DNA of 64,000 bases from an uncultured Verrucomicrobiales bacterium (GCA_937944055.1 CALDZJ010000042.1:1-64000); one strand, 5' to 3'; positions 27,249 to 36,803 are shown, numbered from the stretch's first letter. The notes: generated by a model from the letters alone, not told the origin. Numbers and translations: made by a program.

Positions 27249-28448
27249 GTGCCTCACATCCTTGTCATTGGAGGTGGCCCTGCAGGATTGCGGGCTGCTG
27301 AAGTCGCTTCTGCTGCGGGAGCGAAAGTAAGCCTTTTTGATCAGAAGAGATCGGTGGGCCGGAAGTTCCTGATTGCGGGAAAGGGCGGCTTAAATTTAAC
27401 GCACTCGGAGGAGTTGGAGGATTTTGTAAAACGTTACCGTGGGCCGGAGCAGCCGCCGGGGTTTTGGGAGCGGGCGCTTGCTGATTTTGATAATAAGGCG
27501 ATCCGAGCATGGGCCGCGAGACTGGATGTGGGGACCTTTGTCCAAAAGTCTGGCCGCGTTTACCCGAAGGCGCTGAAGGCAGCTCCATTGTTGCGTCGTT
27601 GGGTCGCTCAGCTCCGCGCTCAGGGAGTGGAGTTCCGGATGAATCATCGGCTGATCTCGCTCGGAAAAGGGGAGGCGAGATTTCAAGATCTGACGAAGCC
27701 CACGGAGGCGGCTCATGAGGTGGTGATCCCAGCAGACGCCATCATCTTAGCGCTCGGCGGTGGGTCATGGCCTGAGAGCGGATCTGATGGGCAATGGGTC
27801 AGAATGCTTGAGCAAGCTGGGGTAAAAGTGGCGCCACTTTCCCCTGCGAACTGTGGCTGGGAAGTCAGGTGGCCTCACGAGCAGCTCTCGCTCCTAGAGG
27901 GGCAGCCGTTGAAAAATGTCATCGCTTCGGTGGGTGGAAGTGATGCGCCGGGTGAGATTATGGTGACGCGCTATGGGCTGGAAGGCGGACCACTCTATCA
28001 ACTCGGGCCTGTCTTACGTGCGATGGATGAGCCGGTCTTGAATCTTGATTTCAAGCCCACTTTTACGGTCGAGCAGCTTGTCAAAAAGATGGAGTCCGTG
28101 AAGCGGAACTTCCTGAAAGAGTCGCAATATCGTTGGAAGTTGAGCGAGCCGATGCGGGTGATTTTAGAACACTTCCATGGCCCATTTGAGTGCGCTGAGG
28201 ACCTCGCAAAAGCGGCGAAGGCTTGTTGCGTGACTTTGACCAAAGCGCGCCCGCTGGCGGAGGCAATCTCTTCCGCTGGAGGGGTGCGATGGTCAGCGAT
28301 CGATCAGGCATTGATGATAAAAGAGCTGCCCGGCGTCTTCGTGGCTGGGGAGATGATCGATTGGGAGGCCCCGACTGGCGGATACCTTCTGCAAGCTTGC
28401 TTTGCGAGTGGCACCTTGGCGGCGAAGGCGGCCCTTAAGTTTCCGTGA
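27249..28448 (+). CDS. HI0933-like FAD-dependent flavoprotein
   Basis: The 399-residue protein starts at GTG 27249 with PHILVIGGGPAGLRAAEVASAAGAKV, the FAD-binding Rossmann motif, followed by KFLIAGKGGLNLTHSE, the HI0933/YhiN family signature. FVQKSGRVYPKALKAAPLLR and ILALGGGSWPESGSDG are also diagnostic, and the C-terminus has LPGVFVAGEMIDWEAPTGGYLLQACFASG. The biochemical role of the family is unknown. The final 14 bases overlap the convergent tsaB gene. Confidence 0.9.
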   Translation: MPHILVIGGGPAGLRAAEVASAAGAKVSLFDQKRSVGRKFLIAGKGGLNLTHSEELEDFVKRYRGPEQPPGFWERALADFDNKAIRAWAARLDVGTFVQKSGRVYPKALKAAPLLRRWVAQLRAQGVEFRMNHRLISLGKGEARFQDLTKPTEAAHEVVIPADAIILALGGGSWPESGSDGQWVRMLEQAGVKVAPLSPANCGWEVRWPHEQLSLLEGQPLKNVIASVGGSDAPGEIMVTRYGLEGGPLYQLGPVLRAMDEPVLNLDFKPTFTVEQLVKKMESVKRNFLKESQYRWKLSEPMRVILEHFHGPFECAEDLAKAAKACCVTLTKARPLAEAISSAGGVRWSAIDQALMIKELPGVFVAGEMIDWEAPTGGYLLQACFASGTLAAKAALKFP

Positions 28449-29112
28449 GCAGGGGCTTTTTTTTCGATTTTGTGATGTGCGGAGGGCGGAGGTAGAAAGC
28501 CTCAGTCGGAGTGGCGAGAAGGGTTTCTTTTTCCTTGGCGCTGCGCCTTTGCCATGCGCTGAGGAGGCCTGCGGCTGTGGAGTGGCTTTGCAGGCACTCG
28601 ATTCCTGCGGGGAGGCGTTGCACGGACTCGAAGGTGATTTTAGGGCCATCGCAGTCCGCCAAGTGACGCAGAAAGCCCTCCTCTTCTAAGAGGCGGGGAG
28701 CGGTCTGGCAGCGGCCTTTTATAATGGGCATGAGGAAGTAGCTGCCACGGCGGGCATCGCCGATGGCCCAGGCCTTCCCATCTTGTTCCTCGCTTTCTAA
28801 GACCTCGGGCACTCCTTCAAAGGAACAGAGTCCGGCGAGGCGGCAGTGGTGGACCTGAGCGATCGCTTGAGCGCAGGCGATGCCGACGCGCGCCCCGTTA
28901 TAACTCCCGGGGCCAGTGCCGATGATAATCTCTGAGAGACGCGTGGCGGGTGGTAATTTCTGCAGGAGACCTTGGAGGGGGCCGTAGAGATCGCACTCTT
29001 GGGAGCGCTCACTGGTGAAGGAGGTCTGCGCGAAAATTTCGCCATCCTGAGCGAGCAGAAGGGTCGCATCCGTTACGCTCGTTTCTAGAGCGAGGGTCCA
29101 ATAAGGGGTCAC
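28435..29112 (-). CDS. tsaB: tRNA threonylcarbamoyladenosine synthesis protein TsaB
   Basis: Dimerising partner of TsaD in the t6A37 tRNA modification complex. The 225-residue product starts with LALETSVTDATLLLAQDGEIF and has IIGTGPGSYNGARVGIACAQAIA, the hallmark of TsaB. The partner ATPase tsaE is at 1262-1699. The gene is convergent with the flavoprotein gene and divergent from citrate synthase, with 135 bases between the latter two starts. The nucleotide-binding loop is degenerate, as usual for TsaB. Confidence 0.93.
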   Translation of the reverse strand: MTPYWTLALETSVTDATLLLAQDGEIFAQTSFTSERSQECDLYGPLQGLLQKLPPATRLSEIIIGTGPGSYNGARVGIACAQAIAQVHHCRLAGLCSFEGVPEVLESEEQDGKAWAIGDARRGSYFLMPIIKGRCQTAPRLLEEEGFLRHLADCDGPKITFESVQRLPAGIECLQSHSTAAGLLSAWQRRSAKEKETLLATPTEAFYLRPPHITKSKKKPLLTET

Positions 29113-29247
29113 AGGCCAAAGTATGCCGGTAATATCAAAGATCTTAAACTAAAAAACTGGAGGATCTTGCGGGAAATCCTTGCGCGATCTAAAGACGGGC
29201 TCTATCCCTTTTTACCTTAAGTTTCTAATTACTTAAACCCTACTTTT

Positions 29248-30378
29248 ATGTCTGATTACGCCAAAGGTCTCGAAGGAGTTATTGCCAATGAATCTGCCCT
29301 CTCAAATGTTGAGGGCCTAGAAGGTCGCCTCTCGTATTTGGGCTACTCGATCGACGAATTAGTAGAAAATTGCAGCTTTGAGGAAGTGACTCATCTTCTC
29401 CACCGGGGAAAGCTCCCGACTGCCACTGAGCTAGCGGATTTTGAAAAAAGCCTCCGGAGTAATCGCGCCATTCCGCAGGGGGTGATCGATTATCTTAAGT
29501 CTGCGCCGAAGGATGCGAACCCGATGGATATTCTCCGCACTGGGGTGTCAATGCTGGGGCTCTATGACAAGCGCGCTAAAATCGGCCGACCCGATCAGGA
29601 GGCGAACCGTGAGGTGGCCTTGGCGCTCTGCGCTCAGGCGCCGGTCATCGTCGCCTACTACCACCGCGCTCGCCAGGGCTTGGAGCTCTTGCCGGTGCGT
29701 GATGATCTCTCTGAATCTGCACACTTCCTTTACCTTATGACGGGTGAGGAGCCTAGTCCAGCCGCTGCGAAAACGCTCGATGTGGCCTACACCATCCACG
29801 CCGATCATGGCATGAATGCTTCCACCTTCTCGGCCCGCGTCACGGTGGCGACCTTGTCTGATTTTTACTCGGCCATCACCTCAGCGGTGGGCACCTTAAA
29901 GGGCCCTCTGCATGGCGGTGCGAATGAGGGAGTGATCAAGATGCTCCACGAGATTGGCAGCCTCGATCAGGTCGAAGCCTTCGTCGATGAGCGCTTGGCT
30001 TCAAAGCGCAAGATCATGGGGATCGGCCACCGTGTTTATAAGGTTCTGGATCCTCGTGCTCCTCACTTGCAAAAGATGGCGATTAAGCTGACGGAGGAGT
30101 TGGGTGAGACGAAGTGGATCGATATGTCTGAGCGCATTGCGACCATCATGCGGGAGCGCAAGGGGCTGAATGCGAACGTCGATTTCTACTCGGCCACCGT
30201 TTACTACTCGCTGGGTATTCCCACGGATTTATTTACGCCGATCTTTGCGATTGCTCGGATGGCTGGTTGGACCGCGCAGGTCCTAGAGCAGCTGGAAGAT
30301 AACCGCCTCTACCGTCCGTTGACGAAGTATGTCGGGCCGAGTGAGCTTTCAAAGGTAGCTCCCATCTCAGAGCGCTAA
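29248..30378 (+). CDS. gltA: Citrate synthase
   Basis: Condenses acetyl-CoA and oxaloacetate. The 376-residue length is that of the short, dimeric-type bacterial/archaeal citrate synthases rather than the longer hexameric E. coli form. Catalytic residues are visible in ADHGMNASTFSARV, GPLHGGANEG, IMGIGHRVYKVLDPRA and NVDFYSATVYYSLGI (His, His and Asp of the catalytic triad). The protein begins MSDYAKGLEGVIANESALSNVEG, the normal N-terminus. It is monocistronic, convergent with a secreted hypothetical. A methylcitrate synthase role cannot be excluded from sequence alone but no prp genes are nearby. Confidence 0.93.
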   Translation: MSDYAKGLEGVIANESALSNVEGLEGRLSYLGYSIDELVENCSFEEVTHLLHRGKLPTATELADFEKSLRSNRAIPQGVIDYLKSAPKDANPMDILRTGVSMLGLYDKRAKIGRPDQEANREVALALCAQAPVIVAYYHRARQGLELLPVRDDLSESAHFLYLMTGEEPSPAAAKTLDVAYTIHADHGMNASTFSARVTVATLSDFYSAITSAVGTLKGPLHGGANEGVIKMLHEIGSLDQVEAFVDERLASKRKIMGIGHRVYKVLDPRAPHLQKMAIKLTEELGETKWIDMSERIATIMRERKGLNANVDFYSATVYYSLGIPTDLFTPIFAIARMAGWTAQVLEQLEDNRLYRPLTKYVGPSELSKVAPISER

Positions 30379-30385
30379 AGGAAGC

Positions 30386-31255
30386 CTATTCACTGGTGAG
30401 GGTGAGGGTCCATGCCCCTTTGTCCTCGCCGATCTTGAAGGATTTATCGGCCACTTTGATGGTCTCTGATTTTAGTGATCCCTCGGTCTGAGAGTGGCCA
30501 TCGAACTTTGCCTCGGTGTGTTGGAGAATCACGGTTTCATTCCCGGCGGGGTCCTGACTGTGCGCCTCAATGCGAAGGAGACTGGGGCCGTCTTTATGGA
30601 TCGAAGAGAAAATCTTCGTCCCGAATTTGACCATGGGATTTGCGAGCAGTGAAATTTGGGATTGGTATGAGAGCTCCATCGCGTCGAGCGAGTCAGAGCA
30701 ATACCAAGTCACGACTTCTTTATGAGGGCCTGCATCGAACTCGAGTTGACGTGAGTGACTCAGAGAAACGGTGGCCGTTTCAGACTCGCTATGACGCTCT
30801 AGGACGAGCAAGGTGAGCTTTTCTCCTCGGTGAACAAAGCTGGGCGTCCACTCGCGGGGGATGACTCCGGCGACATCGATCTTGATGACGGGAGCCGTCG
30901 CGGAGGCGGGCGTGATTTTGATGCGCCGAGCTTTCAAAGAGTCGCCTTTTATCGGGGTGTATTGAGCGCCAGTGGTGACGGAGACCTGAGCTTGGGTGAC
31001 CTTTGCCTTCTTATGAACCTTTCCCTCTTTGGCCTTCCATTGAATGAGGTCGATCTCCCTCACTTGCTTCGCGGCGATGAGATTTGGGATTTTTTCGATG
31101 ATACCCGCCACCGTATCGTGATCCCCCGCGATCGCTTTCTTAAGAAGGTAGTCACTATATTTATGAGGCATTTCTAGGAGCCAGGCTTCTTGAGCAGGAA
31201 GGAGGGTGAGGCTGCTGAGGAAGGTGAGAACAGTGGAGCTAAAGAAGATTTTCAT
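30386..31255 (-). CDS. Secreted hypothetical protein
   Basis: No family recognised. The ATG at 31253-31255 gives a clean signal peptide (MKIFFSSTVLTFLSSLTLLPAQ) on a 289-residue protein; the frame extends upstream without a signal. The mature part is mostly beta-rich and polar with no catalytic motif that I can name; an N-terminal helix pair (HKYSDYLLKKAIAGDHDTVAGIIEKI) precedes lysine-rich strands. It is convergent with gltA (7 bases apart) and divergent from the YcxB-like gene. Confidence 0.65.
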   Translation of the reverse strand: MKIFFSSTVLTFLSSLTLLPAQEAWLLEMPHKYSDYLLKKAIAGDHDTVAGIIEKIPNLIAAKQVREIDLIQWKAKEGKVHKKAKVTQAQVSVTTGAQYTPIKGDSLKARRIKITPASATAPVIKIDVAGVIPREWTPSFVHRGEKLTLLVLERHSESETATVSLSHSRQLEFDAGPHKEVVTWYCSDSLDAMELSYQSQISLLANPMVKFGTKIFSSIHKDGPSLLRIEAHSQDPAGNETVILQHTEAKFDGHSQTEGSLKSETIKVADKSFKIGEDKGAWTLTLTSE

Positions 31256-31325
31256 GCCTGATAAAAGGTCATGGAGATCCCTGCCTTGTCCAGCGCAAAG
31301 GCAGGGGCTATGTCTGAGCGCGGAA

Positions 31326-31817
31326 ATGAGTGAGTACCGCGCAACCAGTAAATTCGATGTCAAAACCCTGAAGCTAGGGTCAGCGATGCACATGCGCTAC
31401 CGGCATCCGGTCTTTGTCGTCATGCGTTATTTTTATTTGATCCTAGTGCCGATCGGGATCCTGTTGCTCTACCTTGGCGACCGTATGTTCGGGTTTTTGT
31501 GCATCTTAATTGGGCCCATCCTTTTTATGCGAAAAGTCTTTTGGCAGTACCGGCTCATCCATGGGTCAAAGTCCTCACCACAAGCTGGGCAGGAATTGCA
31601 GTGGATTTTTACCGAAAAAAAGGTGCATCAAGAATCGCGTGGGCATGAGAAAATGCTCCAATGGCGAGACTTCCATGATCGCTACCTATCGCCAAAGGGG
31701 ATTCTCCTCTACTTGCAGCGGGATCAATACTTTATTCTTCCAAAGGCGGCCTTCTCCTCACAGGAGGATTTTGAGGCCGTGACAAAATTATGCGAGTTAA
31801 AGATCAAGCCTGAGTGA
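31326..31817 (+). CDS. YcxB-like membrane protein
   Basis: The 163-residue form begins at the ATG at 31326 (MSEYRATSKFDVK). Two membrane segments (about residues 33-50 and 52-70) are followed by a soluble C-terminal domain with WIFTEKKVHQESRGHEKMLQWRDF and YLSPKGILLYLQRDQYFILPKAAF, the pattern of the YcxB-like C-terminal domain. Function of the family is unknown. Its TGA stop overlaps the rnhA ATG (TGATG), indicating coupling to RNase HI. Confidence 0.72.
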   Translation: MSEYRATSKFDVKTLKLGSAMHMRYRHPVFVVMRYFYLILVPIGILLLYLGDRMFGFLCILIGPILFMRKVFWQYRLIHGSKSSPQAGQELQWIFTEKKVHQESRGHEKMLQWRDFHDRYLSPKGILLYLQRDQYFILPKAAFSSQEDFEAVTKLCELKIKPE

Positions 31818-32311
31818 TGAAAGAAGTGGTTATTTATACAGACGGTGGAGCGCGGGGGAATCCTGGGCCCGGTGGCTATGGGGCGGTCATCACCTTCGGG
31901 CAGCATCGTAAGGAGTTAAAGGGGGCCTATGATCATACCACCAATAATCGGATGGAATTGATGGGCGTGATCTCAGCCTTAGAAATGCTGCGGGAAGCCT
32001 GTGTCGTGACCGTGAACTCGGATTCTAAATACGTCATCGATGCGATGGTCAAGGGCTGGCTCAGTGGGTGGAAAAAACGAGGGTGGAAGAAATCGGATAA
32101 AAAACCAGTCCTCAACCAAGACCTTTGGCGGCGGCTAGATGCGGCTGCGCAAAGACACAAAATGAGCTGGAAGTGGGTGAAAGGGCATGCGGGTAACCCG
32201 CTGAATGAACGCTGTGATGAGCTGGTTCATGAGGCGATTGATGAGGGAAAACTCATCATCGATCAGGGCTATCTTGACCAGCAAGCTGGCGGGAATGGGC
32301 AAATTTTATAA
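31817..32311 (+). CDS. rnhA: Ribonuclease HI
   Basis: Cuts RNA in RNA-DNA hybrids. The 164-residue product opens MKEVVIYTDGGARGNPGPGGYGAV with the first catalytic Asp, followed by TNNRMELMGVISALEML (Glu), VNSDSKYV (Asp) and GHAGNPLNERCDELVHEA (His/Asp). WLSGWKKRGWKKSDKKPVLNQDLW is the substrate-binding basic handle. A GTG at 31814 would add one residue; the ATG overlapping the preceding stop is preferred. The short C-terminal tail beyond residue 150 is not conserved. Confidence 0.96.
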   Translation: MKEVVIYTDGGARGNPGPGGYGAVITFGQHRKELKGAYDHTTNNRMELMGVISALEMLREACVVTVNSDSKYVIDAMVKGWLSGWKKRGWKKSDKKPVLNQDLWRRLDAAAQRHKMSWKWVKGHAGNPLNERCDELVHEAIDEGKLIIDQGYLDQQAGGNGQIL

Positions 32312-32357
32312 ATTTTTTCAGGAAGACAGCGGCTCTTTTTGCGTCTAATTTGTCATA

Positions 32358-33674
32358 ATGGACAAAAAACTTTGGATTTGGCTGTTTCTCAGCCTCCCCG
32401 CATCAGGCCTAATTTTTAGGGATGGGGCGAGTCCTGCCGCGAATACGCAGACTGCTCCCACCGGGGAATTTGCCGACAGTGGATGGCAGTATCAGATCCG
32501 CTACGGGACCTTCCATGGGACCATGATCTCTCCAAAGCACTTCATCACGGCAGTCCACATCGGAGCTGCGGAGACCGAGATTCATCAGCCGATTTATTTT
32601 AACGGAGTGGAGGAGAAAACTTACGGAATACGGCCGGGATCACGCCGAGTCATAGGCACCACCGACCTTGCAATTTTCGAGATTTGGGAAACCTTCGATG
32701 ACTATGCGGAACTCTACCCAAGGCAAGATGAAGCGGGCCGGGAATTAGTGGTGATGGGCCGGGGCTTTGGCCGGGGAGAAGAAATCGCAAACCAAGGATG
32801 GAAATGGGGGCCAGCTGCCACTCGCCTCTCTCGCTGGGGCCGTAATAGGGTCGATGGCGCTGCAGATGCCGGCAGTAGCGGAAATTCCCTCCTCTTTTTC
32901 GACTTTAGTGATCGCTTCGGCGAGGACGAGGCAGCGGCCACTGGAGGGGATTCGGGAGGTGGAATTTTCATCAAAGACGGGCCGACGTGGAAACTCGCCG
33001 GAGTGAACTTCAGCGTGGATAGCTTCTACTCAGATGCCGAGGTGCCCGCGAACTCGAATCGTTTCCGTGGGTCATTTTATCGGGCAGATGGACTCTGGCT
33101 AGGGAGTGATGCCAATGGCTGGAGACTCATCCCGAGTCGGGGGTTTTCATCGAATCCGGGGAACGCGGCATTCTTCCGCCAGTCTAATACCTATGCCTCT
33201 CGGATTAGTACAAGTCTGAGCGCGATTCAGGCTGTAATTGATCCGGCAATCGCGCTGAGCGAGCAAAGCGCGGATGAGAACTTCGCCACCTGGTTAGGAG
33301 GATTTGGCCTGACTGGAAATACCGCTCCGAGTGATGATGCAGACTCCGATGGGCTCACAAACCTAGAAGAATACCTGAGCGATTCAGACCCCAGTGATGG
33401 GAACGAGGGACGCTCGCCATTTGAGCTAGAATTTTTGCCGAACGGAGATCATCGATTCACCCTCGTGGAGTCATTGGATCGAGAAGGGCGCGGCTTGACG
33501 ACCACCTTAGAAAGCTCGTCCGATTTAGCGGCTTGGGCGGAAGTCACGGACGCCGCCGAATCATCTAACACTGTGGATAACTCGCAAGGAATCCGGACGC
33601 GAATCCTCGAAAGAAGCCCCAGTGAAACAGACGCGCTCTACTACCGTCTCAGGATCACCCTGTCCTCACTTTAA
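32358..33674 (+). CDS. Secreted trypsin-like serine protease with Ca-binding repeat
   Basis: 438 residues. The N-terminus is a signal peptide or anchor (KLWIWLFLSLPASG). A chymotrypsin-fold domain shows the catalytic triad: His67 in FITAVHIG, Asp103 in GTTDLAIFE, and Ser199 in GGDSGGG. After it, DDADSDGLTNLEEYLSDSDPSDG is a thrombospondin type 3-like calcium-binding repeat, a linker often seen before C-terminal domains in verrucomicrobial secreted proteins; the last 110 residues are a beta-rich domain of that kind. It is 46 bases downstream of rnhA. Substrate unknown. Confidence 0.85.
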   Translation: MDKKLWIWLFLSLPASGLIFRDGASPAANTQTAPTGEFADSGWQYQIRYGTFHGTMISPKHFITAVHIGAAETEIHQPIYFNGVEEKTYGIRPGSRRVIGTTDLAIFEIWETFDDYAELYPRQDEAGRELVVMGRGFGRGEEIANQGWKWGPAATRLSRWGRNRVDGAADAGSSGNSLLFFDFSDRFGEDEAAATGGDSGGGIFIKDGPTWKLAGVNFSVDSFYSDAEVPANSNRFRGSFYRADGLWLGSDANGWRLIPSRGFSSNPGNAAFFRQSNTYASRISTSLSAIQAVIDPAIALSEQSADENFATWLGGFGLTGNTAPSDDADSDGLTNLEEYLSDSDPSDGNEGRSPFELEFLPNGDHRFTLVESLDREGRGLTTTLESSSDLAAWAEVTDAAESSNTVDNSQGIRTRILERSPSETDALYYRLRITLSSL

Positions 33675-33868
33675 GGGAGAGAAGAGCAATGGAGGCCGAG
33701 GGGCCCGAGGCATCGACTGGATGCGGAGCGTATTTCACGCCGAAGCATCGCAGGAATTTTATGCTCAACCGGACCCCACCATTGGATGAGGAAACCTTCC
33801 TCTTATTCCAAAAAAAATTGCTTTTTATGCCGAGCTGTTTTAAAAGGAAGCGTCTCCTGATCTTCCAG

Positions 33869-34054
33869 ATGATAAAATCCGCTTTGAAATTCCCACTCAT
33901 CCTTGCCAGTCTCGTAGCCAGCTCGGCCCACGTCCTAGCGGCTGAGGCAGTGGAAGCAATCCCTGCTGAAGATGCCGCGGCCGTTCCTGAGCCCTCCGTC
34001 GCGCTGATTGGGGGCCTCTGCGGCATTCTCTTCCTCTTCTGGAGACGGAAGTAG
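33869..34054 (+). CDS. Minimal PEP-CTERM protein, 61 residues
   Basis: The ATG at 33869 gives MIKSALKFPLILASLVASSAHVLA, a signal peptide, then about 15 residues (EAVEAIPAEDAAA), then VPEPSVALIGGLCGILFLFW and RRK, a complete PEP-CTERM sorting signal: PEP box, hydrophobic helix, basic end. If processed by signal peptidase and exosortase, less than 20 residues would remain. The frame is open upstream to 33689, but without hydrophobic or conserved features. No exosortase gene is in the window. It may be a genuine small exported peptide or the remnant of a larger PEP-CTERM gene. Confidence 0.65.
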   Translation: MIKSALKFPLILASLVASSAHVLAAEAVEAIPAEDAAAVPEPSVALIGGLCGILFLFWRRK

Positions 34055-34183
34055 CTCTCGGCACGGGCCAGGCTAAACTTCTGTTTACGTCTTGCTATTA
34101 GCAGCAAAGGCTGAGACTCCTCGCTCCCTTCCTCGCCGTAATCTCCTGCGACGCTGCTAGGATTTCTAAAAAATCACGCTCTC

Positions 34184-35872
34184 ATGGATACGCCTCCTTT
34201 TACCGAACTCGGCCTGCCCGACTCCCTCCTCTCAGCGGTCCTCGATATGGGCTTTGAAAGCCCATCGCCCATTCAGGCGATGACCATTCCACTTGCGTTG
34301 GAGGGAAAGGACCTCATCGGTCTCTCGCAGACCGGATCCGGGAAGACAGCGGCATTTGCCCTGCCAACGCTCGCCCGCATTGACCCGAAGTTGGCGGAGC
34401 CTCAGGCGCTCATTGTTTGCCCGACTCGGGAGCTAGCAGTGCAGGTCTGCGAGGAAGTCTTCCGCCTCGGCTCTAAGATTAAGGGCCTCCGTGCCTTGCC
34501 AGTTTACGGTGGCACCCCGATTGATCGGCAGCTCAAGGGTCTCCGCAAGGGGGCGCACATCGTCGTGGGGACCCCTGGCCGTCTTCTCGACCACCTGAAG
34601 CGGCGCAGCTTTGACCCGCGTAATATTCAAACCGTCATCCTAGACGAGGCTGACCGCATGCTCGATATGGGCTTTCAAGAAGAAATGGAGGAGCTTCTTG
34701 CTGCCTTGCCCAAAGAACGGCAGACCATGTTCTTCTCCGCCACCATGAATCGTCGAGTCAGTCGGCTGATCGAGAACTTTGGCCAGAAGCCAGAGCTCAT
34801 TGAGATCGAGCGGAAATCTCTCACCGTCGATGCGATTGACCAAGCTTGCTATGAGGTCCGCCAAAGATCGAAAGTAGAGGTGCTGTCTCGTCTTTTAGAC
34901 ATCGACCCACCTCGCCTAGCTGTCGTTTTCTGTAATACCAAACGTCTTGTCGATGAAGTGACAGAAGGACTCCTAGCGCGTGGATACACCGCGGACCGCC
35001 TGCATGGTGACATTACTCAGCAGATGCGGGAGCGGGTTTTGGCCCGTTTTCGGGAAGGCACGGTGGAGATCCTAGTCGCGACGGATGTCGCAGCACGGGG
35101 GCTGGATGTCGATGACATCGACCTCGTGGTGAACTATGAAATTCCACATGATCCTGAGGATTACGTCCACCGCATCGGCCGGACGGGCCGAGCGGGGCGT
35201 TCGGGAAAAGCCGTCAGCTTCGTTTACGGTCGCGATATTTATCGCCTCCAAACGATCGAGAAATACACCCGCCAGACGATTCGCCGCGAAAGAGTGCCGA
35301 GCCAAGAACAGGTCGAAGGAAAGCGGGCTGACAATCTTTTCCAAACGATCCAAGAAAGCCTCGAAACGGGGAAGGTAAAGGACTACCAAACCTACCTTGA
35401 TCGCCTTTTAGAACAGGGCCATACCGCTACTGACATCGCCAATGCCGCGATCACTCTGCTGCGGGAATCCACTACTCGGGAGGGAGAATTCATTGCGGAA
35501 GATCAGCAAAAAGAAGCCTTTGCGAATGAGCGGGAGCGCTCGAGCTGGAAGAGTCAAAAAGGAGATCGCAAAGAACGGCCCGAACGCCGTGAGCGGGATC
35601 GGAACTCAAAGCCCGAGCGCAACAACTCAAAAGGCATGTCCTGCCTCTTCATGAACCTTGGTAAAGCTCAGCACATTAAGCCGGGTGATATTGCCGGAAT
35701 GATTTATCGTGAGTGCAAGGTGCCAGATGGCTCCCTTGGTAAGATCACTATTTTTCCGAAACACACCCTCGTGGATGTCTCCCAAGACATCGCCAATGAC
35801 GTCATCGACGGCCTCCGCAACGCAACCCTCCGCGGTCGCAGCTTCAAGATTGATCACGATCGGAAGAAGTAA
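34184..35872 (+). CDS. DEAD-box RNA helicase with DbpA-type RNA-binding domain
   Basis: 562 residues. Core motifs in order: Q motif ([14 protein letters not shown]), [12 protein letters not shown], Ia [66 protein letters not shown] and [13 protein letters not shown] charged linker (about 440-490, Arg/Glu/Lys-rich) leads to a DbpA/CsdA-like RNA-binding domain ([24 protein letters not shown]...). CsdA/DeaD-like helicases act in ribosome assembly and cold adaptation. The gene is transcribed alone; a long hairpin element lies downstream. Confidence 0.93.
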   Translation: MDTPPFTELGLPDSLLSAVLDMGFESPSPIQAMTIPLALEGKDLIGLSQTGSGKTAAFALPTLARIDPKLAEPQALIVCPTRELAVQVCEEVFRLGSKIKGLRALPVYGGTPIDRQLKGLRKGAHIVVGTPGRLLDHLKRRSFDPRNIQTVILDEADRMLDMGFQEEMEELLAALPKERQTMFFSATMNRRVSRLIENFGQKPELIEIERKSLTVDAIDQACYEVRQRSKVEVLSRLLDIDPPRLAVVFCNTKRLVDEVTEGLLARGYTADRLHGDITQQMRERVLARFREGTVEILVATDVAARGLDVDDIDLVVNYEIPHDPEDYVHRIGRTGRAGRSGKAVSFVYGRDIYRLQTIEKYTRQTIRRERVPSQEQVEGKRADNLFQTIQESLETGKVKDYQTYLDRLLEQGHTATDIANAAITLLRESTTREGEFIAEDQQKEAFANERERSSWKSQKGDRKERPERRERDRNSKPERNNSKGMSCLFMNLGKAQHIKPGDIAGMIYRECKVPDGSLGKITIFPKHTLVDVSQDIANDVIDGLRNATLRGRSFKIDHDRKK

Positions 35873-35883
35873 GATTCACCTTA

Positions 35884-36034
35884 GATCCAGCGGTCTTTCA
35901 GACCCCGACTGTCATGCCCACTGGATCATAGCCCTACGGGCGATGCTGAGATCACCTTGCTCCTTCGGGGCTGTTCGGGCGAATCGGTTTAGAAGGAATG
36001 ACCTGAGGTCAGCCTAGCCTGCAAGGGCTATGAT
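35884..36034. repeat. Long imperfect hairpin element
   Basis: ATCATAGCCCT (35925-35935) pairs perfectly with AGGGCTATGAT (36024-36034). Between them further complementary blocks (for example GCTGA/TCAGC and CTCCTTC/GAAGGA) extend an imperfect stem over about 110 bases. Just upstream, GATCCAG (35884-35890) and CTGGATC (35921-35927) flank a GGTCT/AGACC hairpin and partly compete with the long stem. Either a structured RNA or a miniature inverted-repeat element. Confidence 0.55.
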
Positions 36035-36061
36035 TCTTAAATTGATCGTTAGGAAACCTGC

Positions 36062-36517
36062 CTAAAAGAAACCCGTAATATCGTATAAGGAAGCATGCTC
36101 CGGATCTTGCGGGTTCACTCTAATGAGAATTTGTTTTCCTACTTCAAATTGCGCTATTCCGCCAATTTTTTGAGAAAATCCCCAATGATTGAATGCCTCC
36201 GCCTTGTGAGAAACGCCGGTTTGGGGATCCTGATACTGGACCTTTAATAAGACCGTATAGACTTTGCTCAGACTAGAACTCCCACTGTTGTCTTTCAGGC
36301 TTATGTCGCTCTCCAAGATCCGAGCTTCAATACGAGGCCAGTCTTTCACAGCCTCAAGGTGCAATTTTTTCCGCTCACGAATCCAAAAAATCAGGATCAT
36401 GGCTTGGCTGAAGATGATCAGCCCCACTAAAGCAATACGGTAGTTCTCCCGATTCGCTCGGAAGTGCCAGTAAAGATCTGTGATTCTATCAATCTGAAAT
36501 TTATAGACAAGTGTCAC
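36062..36517 (-). CDS. DUF3592-like membrane protein
   Basis: 151 residues with one clear membrane segment (IALVGLIIFSQAMILIFWI, about residues 28-46) and a soluble part starting WPRIEARILESDI and continuing VYTVLLKVQYQDPQTG, which matches the DUF3592 pattern of a short domain around a membrane segment. Function unknown. Codon use appears less G/C-rich at third positions than its neighbours. It stands alone between the hairpin element and the 0.5-kb intergenic region. An alternative start is possible because the first 25 residues are not conserved-looking. Confidence 0.65.
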   Translation of the reverse strand: MTLVYKFQIDRITDLYWHFRANRENYRIALVGLIIFSQAMILIFWIRERKKLHLEAVKDWPRIEARILESDISLKDNSGSSSLSKVYTVLLKVQYQDPQTGVSHKAEAFNHWGFSQKIGGIAQFEVGKQILIRVNPQDPEHASLYDITGFF

Positions 36518-36609
36518 AAGTTCTTCAAGAACGAGCTCACGAAAAATGATCGTTTTTAATAAAACAAATGAGCGGGCTCCAAGCAGCTCCTTCGGTGCGG
36601 CTCAGGTGA

Positions 36610-36643
36610 GAGGGTGCCACGAATGGTGGAGGTGAGGTGGTGG
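36610..36643 (-). pseudogene. Short pabB-like relic
   Basis: 34 bases match the pabB gene at 40576-40609 in 32 positions and encode HHLTSTIRGTL in place of HHLASTIRGTL in the same strand sense. Flanks do not match. Most simply a decayed fragment of a chorismate-binding enzyme gene or a small ectopic copy. Confidence 0.5.
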
Positions 36644-36803
36644 CGGCGAAGGTGAAGGGGGCGACCTTTCCGACTAAGGAGCCGAGTCGGAGGATTGATT
36701 GGATTTTTGTGCCGCGAGGGTGAGAGGAGATTGGGAGTGAGGTGGTGGTGAGGGAACTTTCTGATCACGCGATGGTGATTGGGGAGTGGAGGGTGGAGAG
36801 AAT

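Noticed and set aside
30830-31177. Open frame opposite the secreted hypothetical gene
   Set aside because: The minus-strand protein has a clear signal peptide; the opposite frame has none and no conserved pattern.
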